Of a DNA stretch of 55,677 nt, positions 48,158 through 55,677 are shown piece by piece (the stretch's first letter is position 1; each line of letters opens with the position of its first letter). Origin of the DNA: JBBTCJ01 sp038043285 (GTDB lineage Bacteria; Planctomycetota; Phycisphaerae; UBA1845); NCBI GenBank assembly GCA_038043285.1, contig JBBTCJ010000006.1:1-55677 (forward strand), written 5' to 3'. Made by a program: the position numbers and the translations under genes. The notes under the pieces are model-generated. The model did no database searches. It had not been told where the DNA came from and was given only the letters and a program-made list of their open reading frames with translations.

Positions 48158-49033
48158 TTGTCACGGTCATGGATCGTCATAGCGATGATCGGCGCGGCGT
48201 TGTGGGCCGGCACGGCGGTGGCGCCGAGGGCGGCGTTGGCGCAAGCGGCCGCCCCGAAGATGGAAGGCGTCAAGATCGACGGGGAGTACGGCCCGTTCCT
48301 TCCCACCGACGTTTCGCGCGACGGGCATCGCATCGACGGCCTGATTGACCTGCTGCATTACTTCATGATCGCGCTGTTCGTGGGCTGGGGCATTTTCTTC
48401 GTTTATTGCCTTGCGAAGTTCCGGCAGCGGCCGGGGCGCAAGGCGGATTACGAGATGGTCAAGGCCAAGCCCTCCAAGTACGCGGAGATCGTGGTGGCGA
48501 TTTTCGAGGCGGTTTTGTTGCTCGGTTTTTCCATCCCGATCTGGGCGAGCGTCAAGACGCCGGACCCGGACCCGAATCCGGTGAAGGTCCGGGTGATCGC
48601 CGAACAGTTCGCATGGAACTTTCACTATCCCGGCAAGGACGGAAAGTTCGGCAAGACGGCACCGAAATTCATCAACACGGCCACGAATCCCGCGGGGGTT
48701 GATCCCTCCGACCCAGTCGGTAACGACGACGTCGTCAGCGGCGAACTGCATCTTCCGGTCAACAAGAGCGCCATGTGTGAGATTACGTCCAAAGACGTGA
48801 TTCATAGCTTTTTTATCCCGGTCATGCGCGTGAAGCAGGACGCGGTTCCGGGAATGCGGATTCCGGTCTGGTTCCACCCGGTCAAGACGGGGACGTATGA
48901 AGTGGCGTGTGCACAGTTGTGCGGGAACAACCATTATTCGATGCGGGCGCTGCTCTTCCTGCAGACTGAAAGCGACTACAACGCCTGGTTGGAGAAGAAG
49001 AGCGCTCCGGCCGAGACGTTCGACGAGGGCTAA
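48158..49033 (+). CDS. coxB: Cytochrome c oxidase subunit II (CuA)
   Basis: The 291-residue protein has a signal peptide and two membrane helices (LLHYFMIALFVGWGIFFVYC and EIVVAIFEAVLLLGFSIPIWA). The periplasmic domain carries the CuA site: His in VIHSFFIPVMRVKQD and C-A-Q-L-C-G-N-N-H-Y-S-M near residue 252, giving both Cys, His and Met ligands. FAWNFHYPG is the aromatic electron-entry patch. The CuA centre accepts electrons from the multiheme cytochrome or cupredoxin and passes them to subunit I. The start is TTG at 48158, with AAGGAGG upstream. There is no fused cytochrome c domain, unlike some oxidases. Confidence 0.94.
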   Translation: MSRSWIVIAMIGAALWAGTAVAPRAALAQAAAPKMEGVKIDGEYGPFLPTDVSRDGHRIDGLIDLLHYFMIALFVGWGIFFVYCLAKFRQRPGRKADYEMVKAKPSKYAEIVVAIFEAVLLLGFSIPIWASVKTPDPDPNPVKVRVIAEQFAWNFHYPGKDGKFGKTAPKFINTATNPAGVDPSDPVGNDDVVSGELHLPVNKSAMCEITSKDVIHSFFIPVMRVKQDAVPGMRIPVWFHPVKTGTYEVACAQLCGNNHYSMRALLFLQTESDYNAWLEKKSAPAETFDEG

Positions 49034-49039
49034 GGGTAC

Positions 49040-50791
49040 ATGAGCGGACATCACAATCCATCGGGCCGGCATCACGACCATGACCACGGTCATCACCAGC
49101 TTTCGTTCCTGCGAAAGTACGTGTTCTCGGTGGACCACAAGGTCATCGGCGTGCAGTACGCGGTGACCGCCTTGGTGTTCCTGTTCTTCGGGTTCAGCCT
49201 GATGATGCTGATGCGCTGGCAGCTGGCGTATCCGGGGAAATCGCTTCCGCTGCTCGGCGGGTTGTTTCCGCCGGACGGTGTGATGAAGCCGGAGATGTAC
49301 AACTCGCTGGGGGCGATGCACGGGACGATCATGATCTTCCTGGGCGTCGTTCCTCTGCTGGTCGGCGGATTCGGCAACTACGTCTTGCCGCTGCAGATCG
49401 GCGCGCCGGACATGTCCTTCCCCAAGCTCAACATGATGAGCTACTGGGCCTATTTCGTCGGCGGGGTGGTCATGCTGTCGAGCTTTTTCGTGCCGGGCGG
49501 GGCGGCCAACTCCGGGTGGACTTCGTATGCCCCGCTGTCGGTCATCGCCGGCAAGGGCCAAACCGTCTGGTTGCTGGGCATGGTGTTTCTGATCACTTCG
49601 TCGTTGCTGGGGTCGGTGAACTTCATCACCACGATCGTCCAGTTGCGGGCGAAGGGTCTGACGATGTTCCGGTTGCCGTTCTTCGTGTGGGCGCAGTTTG
49701 TGACGGCCTTCCTGCTGCTGCTGGCGTTTCCGCCGCTGGAGGCAGCGGCGGTGTTGCAACTGATGGACCGGCTGGCGGGCACGAGTTTCTACATGCCCGA
49801 GGGTTTGGTGGTCAGCGGCGTTCCCCAGGCGTACACCGGCGGTGGAAATCCGCTGCTGTATCAACACCTGTTCTGGTTCCTGGCGCATCCGGAGGTGTAC
49901 GTTCTGATTCTTCCGGGCATGGGCATTGTGGCCGAGGTCATCGCCAACAACACGCGGAAGCCGTTGTGGGGCTACCGGGCGATGGTGTATTCGAGCATCT
50001 TCCTGGGCTTCATGTCGTTCATCGTGTGGGCCCACCACATGTTCATCACCGGCATGGGAACCAAGATCAGCGCGTTCTTCGCGGCGACGACGATGATCAT
50101 TTCGATTCCGTCGGTCATCATTCTGACAGCCATGATCATCAGCCTGTATCGCGGATCGATTCGGTTCAACGTGCCGATGTTGTTTGCCCTGGCGTTTCTG
50201 CCGATGTTTGCCATCGGGGGATTGACGGGCCTTCCGCTGGGCCTGCCGGCCTCAGATATTCAGTTGCATGACACGTACTATGTGATTGGGCATTTCCACT
50301 ATGTGGTGGCGCCGGGAACGATCTTTGCAATCTTCGCGGGGATTTATTTCTGGTATCCCAAGGTCACGGGGAAGCGGTTGAATGAGGCGCTGGGCAAGAT
50401 TCACTTCTGGCTGTCGCTGATTTTCATGAACGTGGTGTTCATGCCCATGTTCTTCCAGGGCCTGGCCGGCGTGTCGCGACGGTTGTACGACCAGACGGTC
50501 TACGCCCACGGGGAGGCGGTTCAGACTTTGACGCGGATGTCGTCGTGGGGCGCGTGGATGCTCGGCGTGGCCCAATTGCCGTTCATCCTCAACTTCGTCA
50601 TGAGTCTGGTCGCGTCGCGAAAGACGGCGGAGAATCCGTGGCAGGCGACCACGCTGGAGTGGGCGGCGCCCACGCCGCCGCCGCACGGGAACTTCCTGGT
50701 GCCGCCGGTGGTCCATCGCGGTCCGTACGAATACAGCGTTCCCGGCATGAAGCGGGATTTCTTCCCCCAGCACCTGGTAGTGGAGGGCTAA
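49040..50791 (+). CDS. coxA: Cytochrome c oxidase subunit I (A-type heme-copper oxidase)
   Basis: The 583-residue subunit has twelve membrane helices and the heme a, heme a3 and CuB ligands. These are His in LGAMHGTIMIF; the His-Tyr crosslink region HPEVYVLILPG; His-His in WAHHMF; and DTYYVIGHFHYV with the a3 and a histidines. The Glu of HPEV marks the A1-type proton path. The N-terminus is unusually His-rich (HHNPSGRHHDHDHGHH), perhaps a copper-binding extension. It reduces oxygen to water and pumps protons. It begins six bases after coxB and overlaps nothing. Confidence 0.96.
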   Translation: MSGHHNPSGRHHDHDHGHHQLSFLRKYVFSVDHKVIGVQYAVTALVFLFFGFSLMMLMRWQLAYPGKSLPLLGGLFPPDGVMKPEMYNSLGAMHGTIMIFLGVVPLLVGGFGNYVLPLQIGAPDMSFPKLNMMSYWAYFVGGVVMLSSFFVPGGAANSGWTSYAPLSVIAGKGQTVWLLGMVFLITSSLLGSVNFITTIVQLRAKGLTMFRLPFFVWAQFVTAFLLLLAFPPLEAAAVLQLMDRLAGTSFYMPEGLVVSGVPQAYTGGGNPLLYQHLFWFLAHPEVYVLILPGMGIVAEVIANNTRKPLWGYRAMVYSSIFLGFMSFIVWAHHMFITGMGTKISAFFAATTMIISIPSVIILTAMIISLYRGSIRFNVPMLFALAFLPMFAIGGLTGLPLGLPASDIQLHDTYYVIGHFHYVVAPGTIFAIFAGIYFWYPKVTGKRLNEALGKIHFWLSLIFMNVVFMPMFFQGLAGVSRRLYDQTVYAHGEAVQTLTRMSSWGAWMLGVAQLPFILNFVMSLVASRKTAENPWQATTLEWAAPTPPPHGNFLVPPVVHRGPYEYSVPGMKRDFFPQHLVVEG

Positions 50792-50795
50792 TCGC

Positions 50796-51419
50796 TTGTC
50801 GGCAGGAACGTTGCCTTATAAGGTGGAGCCGCACCCGGTCACGGGCGTATACAGCGGCAAGCTCGGGACGTGGTTGTTTCTGGCGTCCGAAGTGATGCTC
50901 TTCGGCGGGTTGCTGTCGGCCTACGTCTTCCTTCGGGTGGGCGCTCCGGAGGCCGGGCCGGCCGCCTGGCCGACGCATGAGCAGACGGAACTGAGCTGGA
51001 AGATCGGCGGGATCAACACGCTGGTGCTGATCCTGTCCAGCGTCACCATGGTGATGGCGTGGGTGGCGCTGAAGATGAACGACGTCGCCAAGGGGAAGAT
51101 GTACCTGGCCGTGACCGCGGCGCTGGCGATGACCTTCATCGTGGTGAAGCTGGCGCTGGAGTACCACCCCAAGTTCAAGCACCACCACGTTCCGTCGACG
51201 AACAACTTCTTTGCCCTGTATTTCACGCTGACGGGTCTGCACGCGTTGCACGTGCTGGGCGGGGTGGTGGTGATCCTGTATTTCTTATTGCCCGGCGCGG
51301 GATTGTGGAAGACGAACCCGACCTATTACACCAACCGTATTGAGTGCACGGGGTTGTACTGGCACTTTGTTGATCTCGTGTGGATTTTCCTGTTTCCGAT
51401 TCTGTACCTGATGAACTAG
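50796..51419 (+). CDS. coxC: Cytochrome c oxidase subunit III
   Basis: The 207-residue protein has about five membrane helices and the family segments KLGTWLFLASEVMLFGGLLSAYVFLR, TGLHALHVLGGVVVILYFL and TGLYWHFVDLVWIFLFPILYL. It stabilises subunit I and the proton path. The short N-terminus fits the bacterial five-helix form. The start is TTG at 50796 with GGAGGG eight bases upstream. Confidence 0.93.
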   Translation: MSAGTLPYKVEPHPVTGVYSGKLGTWLFLASEVMLFGGLLSAYVFLRVGAPEAGPAAWPTHEQTELSWKIGGINTLVLILSSVTMVMAWVALKMNDVAKGKMYLAVTAALAMTFIVVKLALEYHPKFKHHHVPSTNNFFALYFTLTGLHALHVLGGVVVILYFLLPGAGLWKTNPTYYTNRIECTGLYWHFVDLVWIFLFPILYLMN

Positions 51420-51428
51420 GAGCATGCG

Positions 51429-51752
51429 ATGGGCGGGGCGCACGCGGACGTCAGTGGACACGTCAAAATGTACATCGCCGTCTTCGCGGCCCTGGCGATC
51501 GGGACGATTGTCACGGTCTTGGCGTCCACCGTCGATCTGGGGGGGCATTGGAACGTGGCGGTGGCGATGGCCATCGCGGCGGTGAAGGCGTCGCTGGTGG
51601 CGGCGATCTTCATGCACCTGAAGTGGGAGAGCGCTTCGGTGATCTGGATCACGCTGCTGTTCTGCGCGATTTTCTTGGTTGTGCTGATGGCCCTGCCTGT
51701 GTTGACCTCCGGCGATCGACCGCCGATGGTGCAGATCGGTTCGTGGGGATAG
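51429..51752 (+). CDS. coxD: Cytochrome c oxidase subunit IV (bacterial, prokaryotic type)
   Basis: The 107-residue protein has three membrane helices (VKMYIAVFAALAIGTIVTVLAS, VAVAMAIAAVKASLVAAIFMHLKW and SVIWITLLFCAIFLVVLMALPVL). The KASLVAAIFMHLKWE core is characteristic of the prokaryotic subunit IV family. It is a small accessory subunit of the oxidase. The gene lies nine bases after coxC. Confidence 0.88.
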   Translation: MGGAHADVSGHVKMYIAVFAALAIGTIVTVLASTVDLGGHWNVAVAMAIAAVKASLVAAIFMHLKWESASVIWITLLFCAIFLVVLMALPVLTSGDRPPMVQIGSWG

Positions 51753-51777
51753 GGCGGTCCGGGGGACAGGGCGGCGC

Positions 51778-51984
51778 ATGTCGCTGAAAGCAGTCCATAT
51801 TTTGTTTGTCTGCGCCTCGATGTTTTTGTGCGCCGGTTTTGGCGCGTGGGCGGTCGGCGAGTTCCGAACGACGCGAGACCTGGGAACGCTGTTGTGGGGC
51901 GTCGGAGCGTTCGCGATCGGGGTCGGGATGATGGTGTACGGGCGATGGTTTCTCAAGAAGCTGCGGGGCGTCGGCTATCTATGA
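51778..51984 (+). CDS. Small membrane protein in the oxidase cluster (68 aa)
   Basis: The product has two membrane helices (AVHILFVCASMFLCAGFGAWAVG and LWGVGAFAIGVGMMVYGRWFL) with a short basic loop and tail. I do not recognise a named family, but small two-helix proteins are common between coxD and ctaA in such clusters. It probably supports assembly or stability of the oxidase. The stop overlaps the next gene by 4 bp (ATGA). Confidence 0.65.
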   Translation: MSLKAVHILFVCASMFLCAGFGAWAVGEFRTTRDLGTLLWGVGAFAIGVGMMVYGRWFLKKLRGVGYL

Positions 51985-52235
51985 CCCGATCGCGTTGCGT
52001 TTTTGGAACGGCGGTTCTGGCGGTGCTTCTGCAGTGCGCGCCGACACATGCGTGCGCCGTCTGCTTCGGCGATCCGGACTCGGCGATGGCCAAGGGGGTC
52101 GTTGTCGGCGTCTACGTGATGATCGGGGTCGTCGGGGTGGTGCTGGCGGGAATCGTGGGGACGGCGGCTACGTGGATGCACAGAGGTCGTCGCTTGGCGC
52201 AGGCTGGTCTGATCGACTTCCCTTCCGACTCATGA
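51981..52235 (+). CDS. Small exported/membrane protein with CxxC motif (84 aa)
   Basis: A cleavable-signal-like N-terminus (CVFGTAVLAVLLQCAPTHA) is followed by C-A-V-C-F-G-D-P-D, a CxxC that could bind copper or be redox-active. One membrane helix (VVVGVYVMIGVVGVVLAGIVG) and a basic tail complete it. Translational coupling on both sides by ATGA overlaps marks it as part of the oxidase assembly set. No homologous named family comes to mind. A role in heme or copper delivery is inference. Confidence 0.68.
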   Translation: MTRSRCVFGTAVLAVLLQCAPTHACAVCFGDPDSAMAKGVVVGVYVMIGVVGVVLAGIVGTAATWMHRGRRLAQAGLIDFPSDS

Positions 52236-53188
52236 ACGTAGATCATTCAGGCGAAATCGCGGTGGTTCCCGGCTATCGCCGGGGTCTTCACGTCGTCTCC
52301 TTGCTCACGGTGTGCGCGTTGCTACCGCTGATGCTGGTCGGCGCCGGAGTCACCAGCAAAGGGGCGGGAATGGCGTTTCCCGACTGGCCGACGTCGAACA
52401 GCCACCTGCTCAATCCTCCCGGCTGGCTCGAGGAAGAGGCGAAGTTCTGGGAGCATGGACACCGCCTGATCGGCTGGGTCGTTGGGATGTTGGCGATTGT
52501 CCTGGCCGTTTCGCTATGGAAGGCCCGGGGCATCCGCCGGACAATGGGGCTGGTGGTTCTCGGGGCGATTATCGTCCAGGGAGTTCTGGGCGGGTTGCGG
52601 GTGACGGAAGTGTCGACGTCGCTGGCGGTCGTTCACGGCGTTTGGGCGCAGGTGTGCTTTTGCCTGGCGTGTGTGGTGGTCATGTTGACGTCGGAATCAT
52701 GGTTGACGTCCGCCGGGGCCCTCACGGCGCGAGGGACGATGTTTTTCCGTCGCGGGTGCGTGGCGGCGTCGATCGTGGTGTTCGTTCAATTGGTGAGCGG
52801 CGCGGTGTTTCGACATTTTCGCTGGCAGGGTGCGTTGGCGGCGCACTTTCTGTGGGCCGTCGTCACCATCCTGATCGCTAGCTGGCTGGCGATGTGGGTG
52901 CTTGAGCAATACGGACGGCATCCGCTGCTGGAGCGATTGGGGAAATGGATGGCGGGATTGATCGGCACGCAGATGCTGCTGGGGGGGGTGGCGTTTTTGG
53001 TGACGGTGATGGGCGGGCAATGGCCCGGCCTGTTGCGATGGGCGGTCCCGTCGCTGCACGTTTTGGTGGGGGCTTTGATGTTGTCGTGTACGTTGATGAT
53101 TACGCTGTGCGCGTGGCATGTACTTTGTCCGGCGGACGGCGTTGAGGTCGGTGTGTTGCCGAACGCGGCTACGGTGAGGGCGATATGA
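52232..53188 (+). CDS. ctaA: Heme A synthase (CtaA/Cox15)
   Basis: The 318-residue membrane protein converts heme O to heme A. Eight helices in two similar halves are visible, with the heme-ligand motif EHGHRLIGWVVG near residue 74 and VVHGVWAQV near 132, and late histidines in AHFLWAVV and SLHVLVGAL. MAFPDWPTSN is typical of the family. The start at ATG 52232 overlaps the previous stop (ATGA). The gene directly precedes heme O synthase, also by ATGA overlap. Confidence 0.93.
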   Translation: MNVDHSGEIAVVPGYRRGLHVVSLLTVCALLPLMLVGAGVTSKGAGMAFPDWPTSNSHLLNPPGWLEEEAKFWEHGHRLIGWVVGMLAIVLAVSLWKARGIRRTMGLVVLGAIIVQGVLGGLRVTEVSTSLAVVHGVWAQVCFCLACVVVMLTSESWLTSAGALTARGTMFFRRGCVAASIVVFVQLVSGAVFRHFRWQGALAAHFLWAVVTILIASWLAMWVLEQYGRHPLLERLGKWMAGLIGTQMLLGGVAFLVTVMGGQWPGLLRWAVPSLHVLVGALMLSCTLMITLCAWHVLCPADGVEVGVLPNAATVRAI

Positions 53189-54096
53189 GCGAGGTGATGG
53201 AGCTCGCCGTCGGGTCGTTGACGCACTCCGCGAGGAGTCGCGCGTCGGCAGTCATCGAACTGTGCAAGCCTCGCGTTTCGGCAATGGTCCTGGCCGCGAC
53301 GGCGGTCGGGTTCTTCATGGCTTTGTCCTCTCCGCTGGACCTTCGCTTGTCGCTGCTTTTATTCAACACGGTGGTCGGGACGGCCTTGGTCGCGGCGGGG
53401 GCGAATGCGATCAATCAGTACATGGAGGCGGATTTCGACGCCCGGATGGAACGCACCGCGTCGCGGCCGATTCCTTCGGGGCGATTGTCCCGCGGCGAGG
53501 CGTTGGCGTTTGGGCTGTCCTCGGCGGTGTTCGGCGTCGCGGGTCTTTGGGCGTTGACGGGACTGGTTCCGGCGATGGTTGCGGCGACGACGTTCGTGAC
53601 CTACGTCAGCGCCTATACGCCGCTGAAACGGGTGACTCCGTTGTGCGTTTTCGTCGGGGCGGTTCCCGGGGCGTTGCCGCCGGTGATCGGGTGGACGGCT
53701 GCCGGCGGGACCCTGGACGTTGGGGCTTTTCTGCTGTTTTCGATCGTGTATTTCTGGCAATTGCCGCATTTTGCGGCCATCGCGTGGCAGCATCGCGAGG
53801 ACTACGCCCGGGGCGGGTATCCGATGCTCGCGGTGTTGGATGGCGACGGTTCGCGGACGATGCTGCATGTGGTGACGCATTCGGTGGGGCTGGTGTCGGC
53901 GAGCGTTCTTCCGTTCGTGGTCGGAATTGCGGGATCGACCTACGCGGTGGGAGCGGTGCTGCTGGGTTTGGCGTTCTTCGGCAGCGGCTGCATCTTTTTG
54001 TCGCAGAAGACACCGCGGGCGGCGCGGATTCACGTTCTTGCCTCCGTGGTCTACCTTCCGTTGCTGTTGGGACTCATGCTGTTCGACCGGGTGTAG
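53185..54096 (+). CDS. ctaB: Protoheme IX farnesyltransferase (heme O synthase)
   Basis: The 303-residue UbiA-type prenyltransferase adds farnesyl to heme B to give heme O, the substrate of CtaA. The prenyl-diphosphate Mg2+ site is NQYMEADFDARMERT near residue 75, with the second Asp-rich/Tyr segment in YFWQLPHFAAIAWQHREDYARGGYPML. SRPIPSGRLS and AYTPLKRVTP are family loops. Nine helices are predicted. It completes the heme A supply for the oxidase encoded upstream. Confidence 0.94.
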   Translation: MSEVMELAVGSLTHSARSRASAVIELCKPRVSAMVLAATAVGFFMALSSPLDLRLSLLLFNTVVGTALVAAGANAINQYMEADFDARMERTASRPIPSGRLSRGEALAFGLSSAVFGVAGLWALTGLVPAMVAATTFVTYVSAYTPLKRVTPLCVFVGAVPGALPPVIGWTAAGGTLDVGAFLLFSIVYFWQLPHFAAIAWQHREDYARGGYPMLAVLDGDGSRTMLHVVTHSVGLVSASVLPFVVGIAGSTYAVGAVLLGLAFFGSGCIFLSQKTPRAARIHVLASVVYLPLLLGLMLFDRV

Positions 54097-54166
54097 GTTT
54101 TCTCACTCCTTACGTCCGCGGATTCTCGTGGTGGTCTCGGCGCGTGCATGGTTGCGGGATTGAACG

Positions 54167-55120
54167 ATGACCTCGGCGACTGCCGTTGAGGTTTCTAGCT
54201 TGTCGTACCGATTCGGCGAGCGTTTGGCGCTGGATCGGGTGGACCTCCGCGTCGAGGCCGGGACGATTCTGGCCTTGCTTGGCCCCAACGGCGGGGGGAA
54301 GACGACGCTCTTTCGGGTTCTTACGACGTTGCTGACGCCGTCGGAGGGTCGGGCGAGCGTCGCCGGGGCTGACGTGGTTTCCCAGCGGGAGCAGGTTCGT
54401 TCGCGGATCGGGGTGGTTTTTCAGAATCCCAGTCTCGACAAGAAACTGACGGTGGCGGAGAACATGAGGCACCAGGGCCACCTTTACGGTCTGTTCGGCG
54501 GAGTACTCAGGGAGCGTGCCGCCGAGCTGCTGCGACGCTTCGGGTTGACGGAACGGGCTGCTGATCGCGTGGAGACGCTTTCGGGCGGATTGCAGCGGCG
54601 GGTGGAGTTGGCCAAGTCGCTTCTGCACCGACCGGCGGTGCTGATTCTCGACGAGCCGAGCACGGGACTGGATCCCGGCGCGAGAGCGTTGTTGATGCAG
54701 CAGCTTCATGAGCTTCGGGACCGGGACGGCGTGACGTGCCTGTTGACCACCCACCTGATGGACGAGGCCGATCGTTGCGACCGGGTGGCGATTCTGGATC
54801 GCGGTCGGTTGATCCGCGCCGAAACGCCGACGGCGTTGAAGGGTACAATTGGCGGCGACGTGCTGACGATCTGCTCGGGCAACCCCGAGGAACTCGCCCA
54901 GCGGGTGACTTCGCGGTTTGGGATTGCCGCGCTCGTGGCCGACGGAAGCGTGCGCATCGAGCGGGAGCGCGGGCATGAGTTCGTCACCGAGCTGATCGAG
55001 GCGTTTCCGGGCGAGATCGACAGCGTGACCGTGGGGCGTCCGACGCTTGACGACGTGTTTCTGCACTTGACGGGGCATCGACTGTGGGAGGCGGGCAACT
55101 CGGCCCGATCGGAAACATGA
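54167..55120 (+). CDS. ABC transporter ATP-binding protein
   Basis: The 317-residue ATPase has Walker A GPNGGGKTT near residue 39, a Q-loop in VVFQNPSLD, signature LSGGLQRRVELAKSL, Walker B LILDEPSTGLDPG, and H-loop TTHLMDEADRC. The region after about 225 is the extended C-terminus typical of ABC-2/DrrA-like exporters. It pairs with the permease that starts at 55117. Position directly after ctaB suggests a role in oxidase biogenesis, such as export of a cofactor or of copper; this is inference. It could instead export a lipid or drug. The ATG at 54167 starts 70 bp after ctaB. Confidence 0.92.
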   Translation: MTSATAVEVSSLSYRFGERLALDRVDLRVEAGTILALLGPNGGGKTTLFRVLTTLLTPSEGRASVAGADVVSQREQVRSRIGVVFQNPSLDKKLTVAENMRHQGHLYGLFGGVLRERAAELLRRFGLTERAADRVETLSGGLQRRVELAKSLLHRPAVLILDEPSTGLDPGARALLMQQLHELRDRDGVTCLLTTHLMDEADRCDRVAILDRGRLIRAETPTALKGTIGGDVLTICSGNPEELAQRVTSRFGIAALVADGSVRIERERGHEFVTELIEAFPGEIDSVTVGRPTLDDVFLHLTGHRLWEAGNSARSET

Positions 55121-55677
55121 ATTCGTCGATGCCGGTTTCCGATACGCTGTCGCCGTGGCTGCTTCCCGCGGTTTCGTTGTGGAAGCGGGAAGTGGTTCGC
55201 TTCCTGCGGCAGCGGAGCCGAGTCATCGGCGCGCTGGGCACGCCGTTGGTGTTCTGGGTTCTTGTGGGGTCGGGGCTGCGGAACTCGGTTCGCGTGCCGG
55301 GTTTGCCGGGGGCGAGTGGGGATTCAAACTACCTGCAATACGCCTTTCCGGGGACGATCGCAATGATCGTTCTGTTTACCGCCATTTTCTCGATGATTTC
55401 GGTGATCGAGGATCGACGGGAGGGGTTTCTTCAGGCGGTGATTGCGTCGCCCGTCCGGCGATCGGCCGTGGTGTTTGGGAAGGTTCTGGGCAGCACGACG
55501 CTGGCGGTGGGGCAATCAATCTTGTTCCTGCTGCTGGCGCCGCTGGTGGGCGTACCGCTGTCGGTTGCGTCTTTCGTCGCGGTGCTCGGCGTATTGGTGG
55601 TGATGTCGATCGGACTGAGCGGGCTGGGGTTGCTGATCGCCTGGCCGATGGACTCGACGCAGGGCTTCCACGCGGTG
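55117..55677 (+). CDS. ABC-2 type transporter permease, N-terminal part (cut by right edge)
   Basis: The ATG at 55117 overlaps the ATPase stop by 4 bp. The 187 codons present encode a membrane protein with a cytoplasmic helix (WKREVVRFLRQRSR), then helices such as LGTPLVFWVLVGSGL and FPGTIAMIVLFTAIFSMISVI. A loop EDRREGFLQAVIASPVRRSAVVFGK follows, the ABC-2 permease signature, then further helices up to the edge. It forms the membrane part of the exporter with the preceding ATPase. The C-terminus lies outside the window. Confidence 0.88.
   Translation, partial: MNSSMPVSDTLSPWLLPAVSLWKREVVRFLRQRSRVIGALGTPLVFWVLVGSGLRNSVRVPGLPGASGDSNYLQYAFPGTIAMIVLFTAIFSMISVIEDRREGFLQAVIASPVRRSAVVFGKVLGSTTLAVGQSILFLLLAPLVGVPLSVASFVAVLGVLVVMSIGLSGLGLLIAWPMDSTQGFHAV

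Noticed and set aside
48167..50038. Minus-strand ORF of 623 codons opposite coxB-coxA
   Set aside because: The product is His/Arg/Gln-rich and lacks motifs; the plus strand encodes well-conserved oxidase subunits.
1..55677. tRNA, rRNA, CRISPR arrays, insertion sequences and phage genes
   Set aside because: No T-loop/anticodon-arm patterns, no regularly spaced direct repeats, no transposase or integrase motifs were found by reading both strands; a tRNAscan or covariance search could still reveal something I missed.

Overview
The window is GC-rich bacterial DNA with dense gene packing, many 4-bp ATGA overlaps and frequent GTG/TTG starts. Several features point to a planctomycete, most likely Phycisphaerae-like: a protein with a VPLPG C-terminal sorting tail, a secreted metalloprotease with a dockerin-like tail, a prepilin-type N-terminus on a large DUF1559-like protein, dispersed GTGCCAC palindromes, and an unusual bc-type complex fused to a cytochrome oxidase operon. 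This assignment is inference from gene content; no rRNA, tRNA, CRISPR, IS element or phage gene was seen.

Layout. 1-5278 (minus): a sulfate-assimilation and siroheme operon. It starts at a consensus promoter and runs through a leader ORF with six Cys codons, a strong intrinsic terminator, APS/PAPS reductase (cysH), sulfite reductase, a possible 73-aa ORF, a CbiX-type chelatase and SUMT (cobA), followed by the start of hisS. 5403-13019: mixed genes, namely the VPLPG-tail secreted protein, a stand-alone NusG paralogue, an S9 peptidase, a lipoprotein, carbamate kinase and a pseudopilin-like protein with a structured leader. 13230-26553: metabolism and RNA repair, with two LOG-family proteins, a B12-binding radical SAM protein paired with a DegT aminotransferase, archease-RtcB, fructose-1,6-bisphosphatase, an orphan DNA methyltransferase, a formyltransferase, a YkgJ-type protein coupled to deoC, a zinc-ribbon protein and a PGPGW membrane protein. 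26507-38171: a secreted metalloprotease, the two E1 subunits of a 2-oxoacid dehydrogenase, a polysaccharide deacetylase with a methyltransferase, a UvrD/PcrA-type helicase, a PhzF protein and a lipid kinase.

38380-55677 (plus): a large respiratory cluster. A perfect Rex-type operator precedes a HEAT-like membrane protein, a 4Fe-4S ferredoxin-Rieske fusion, a split cytochrome b, a 1423-residue protein with eight CxxCH heme sites, a cupredoxin, cytochrome c oxidase subunits II, I, III and IV, two small membrane proteins, heme A synthase, heme O synthase and an ABC exporter cut by the right edge. Together these would form a quinol to (multiheme c / cupredoxin) to oxygen chain plus its heme A supply.

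The strongest new candidates are the Cys-codon attenuator of the sulfur operon, with a leader ORF that is probably leaderless, and the Rex-controlled bc/oxidase operon with its ferredoxin-Rieske fusion and giant octaheme cytochrome.
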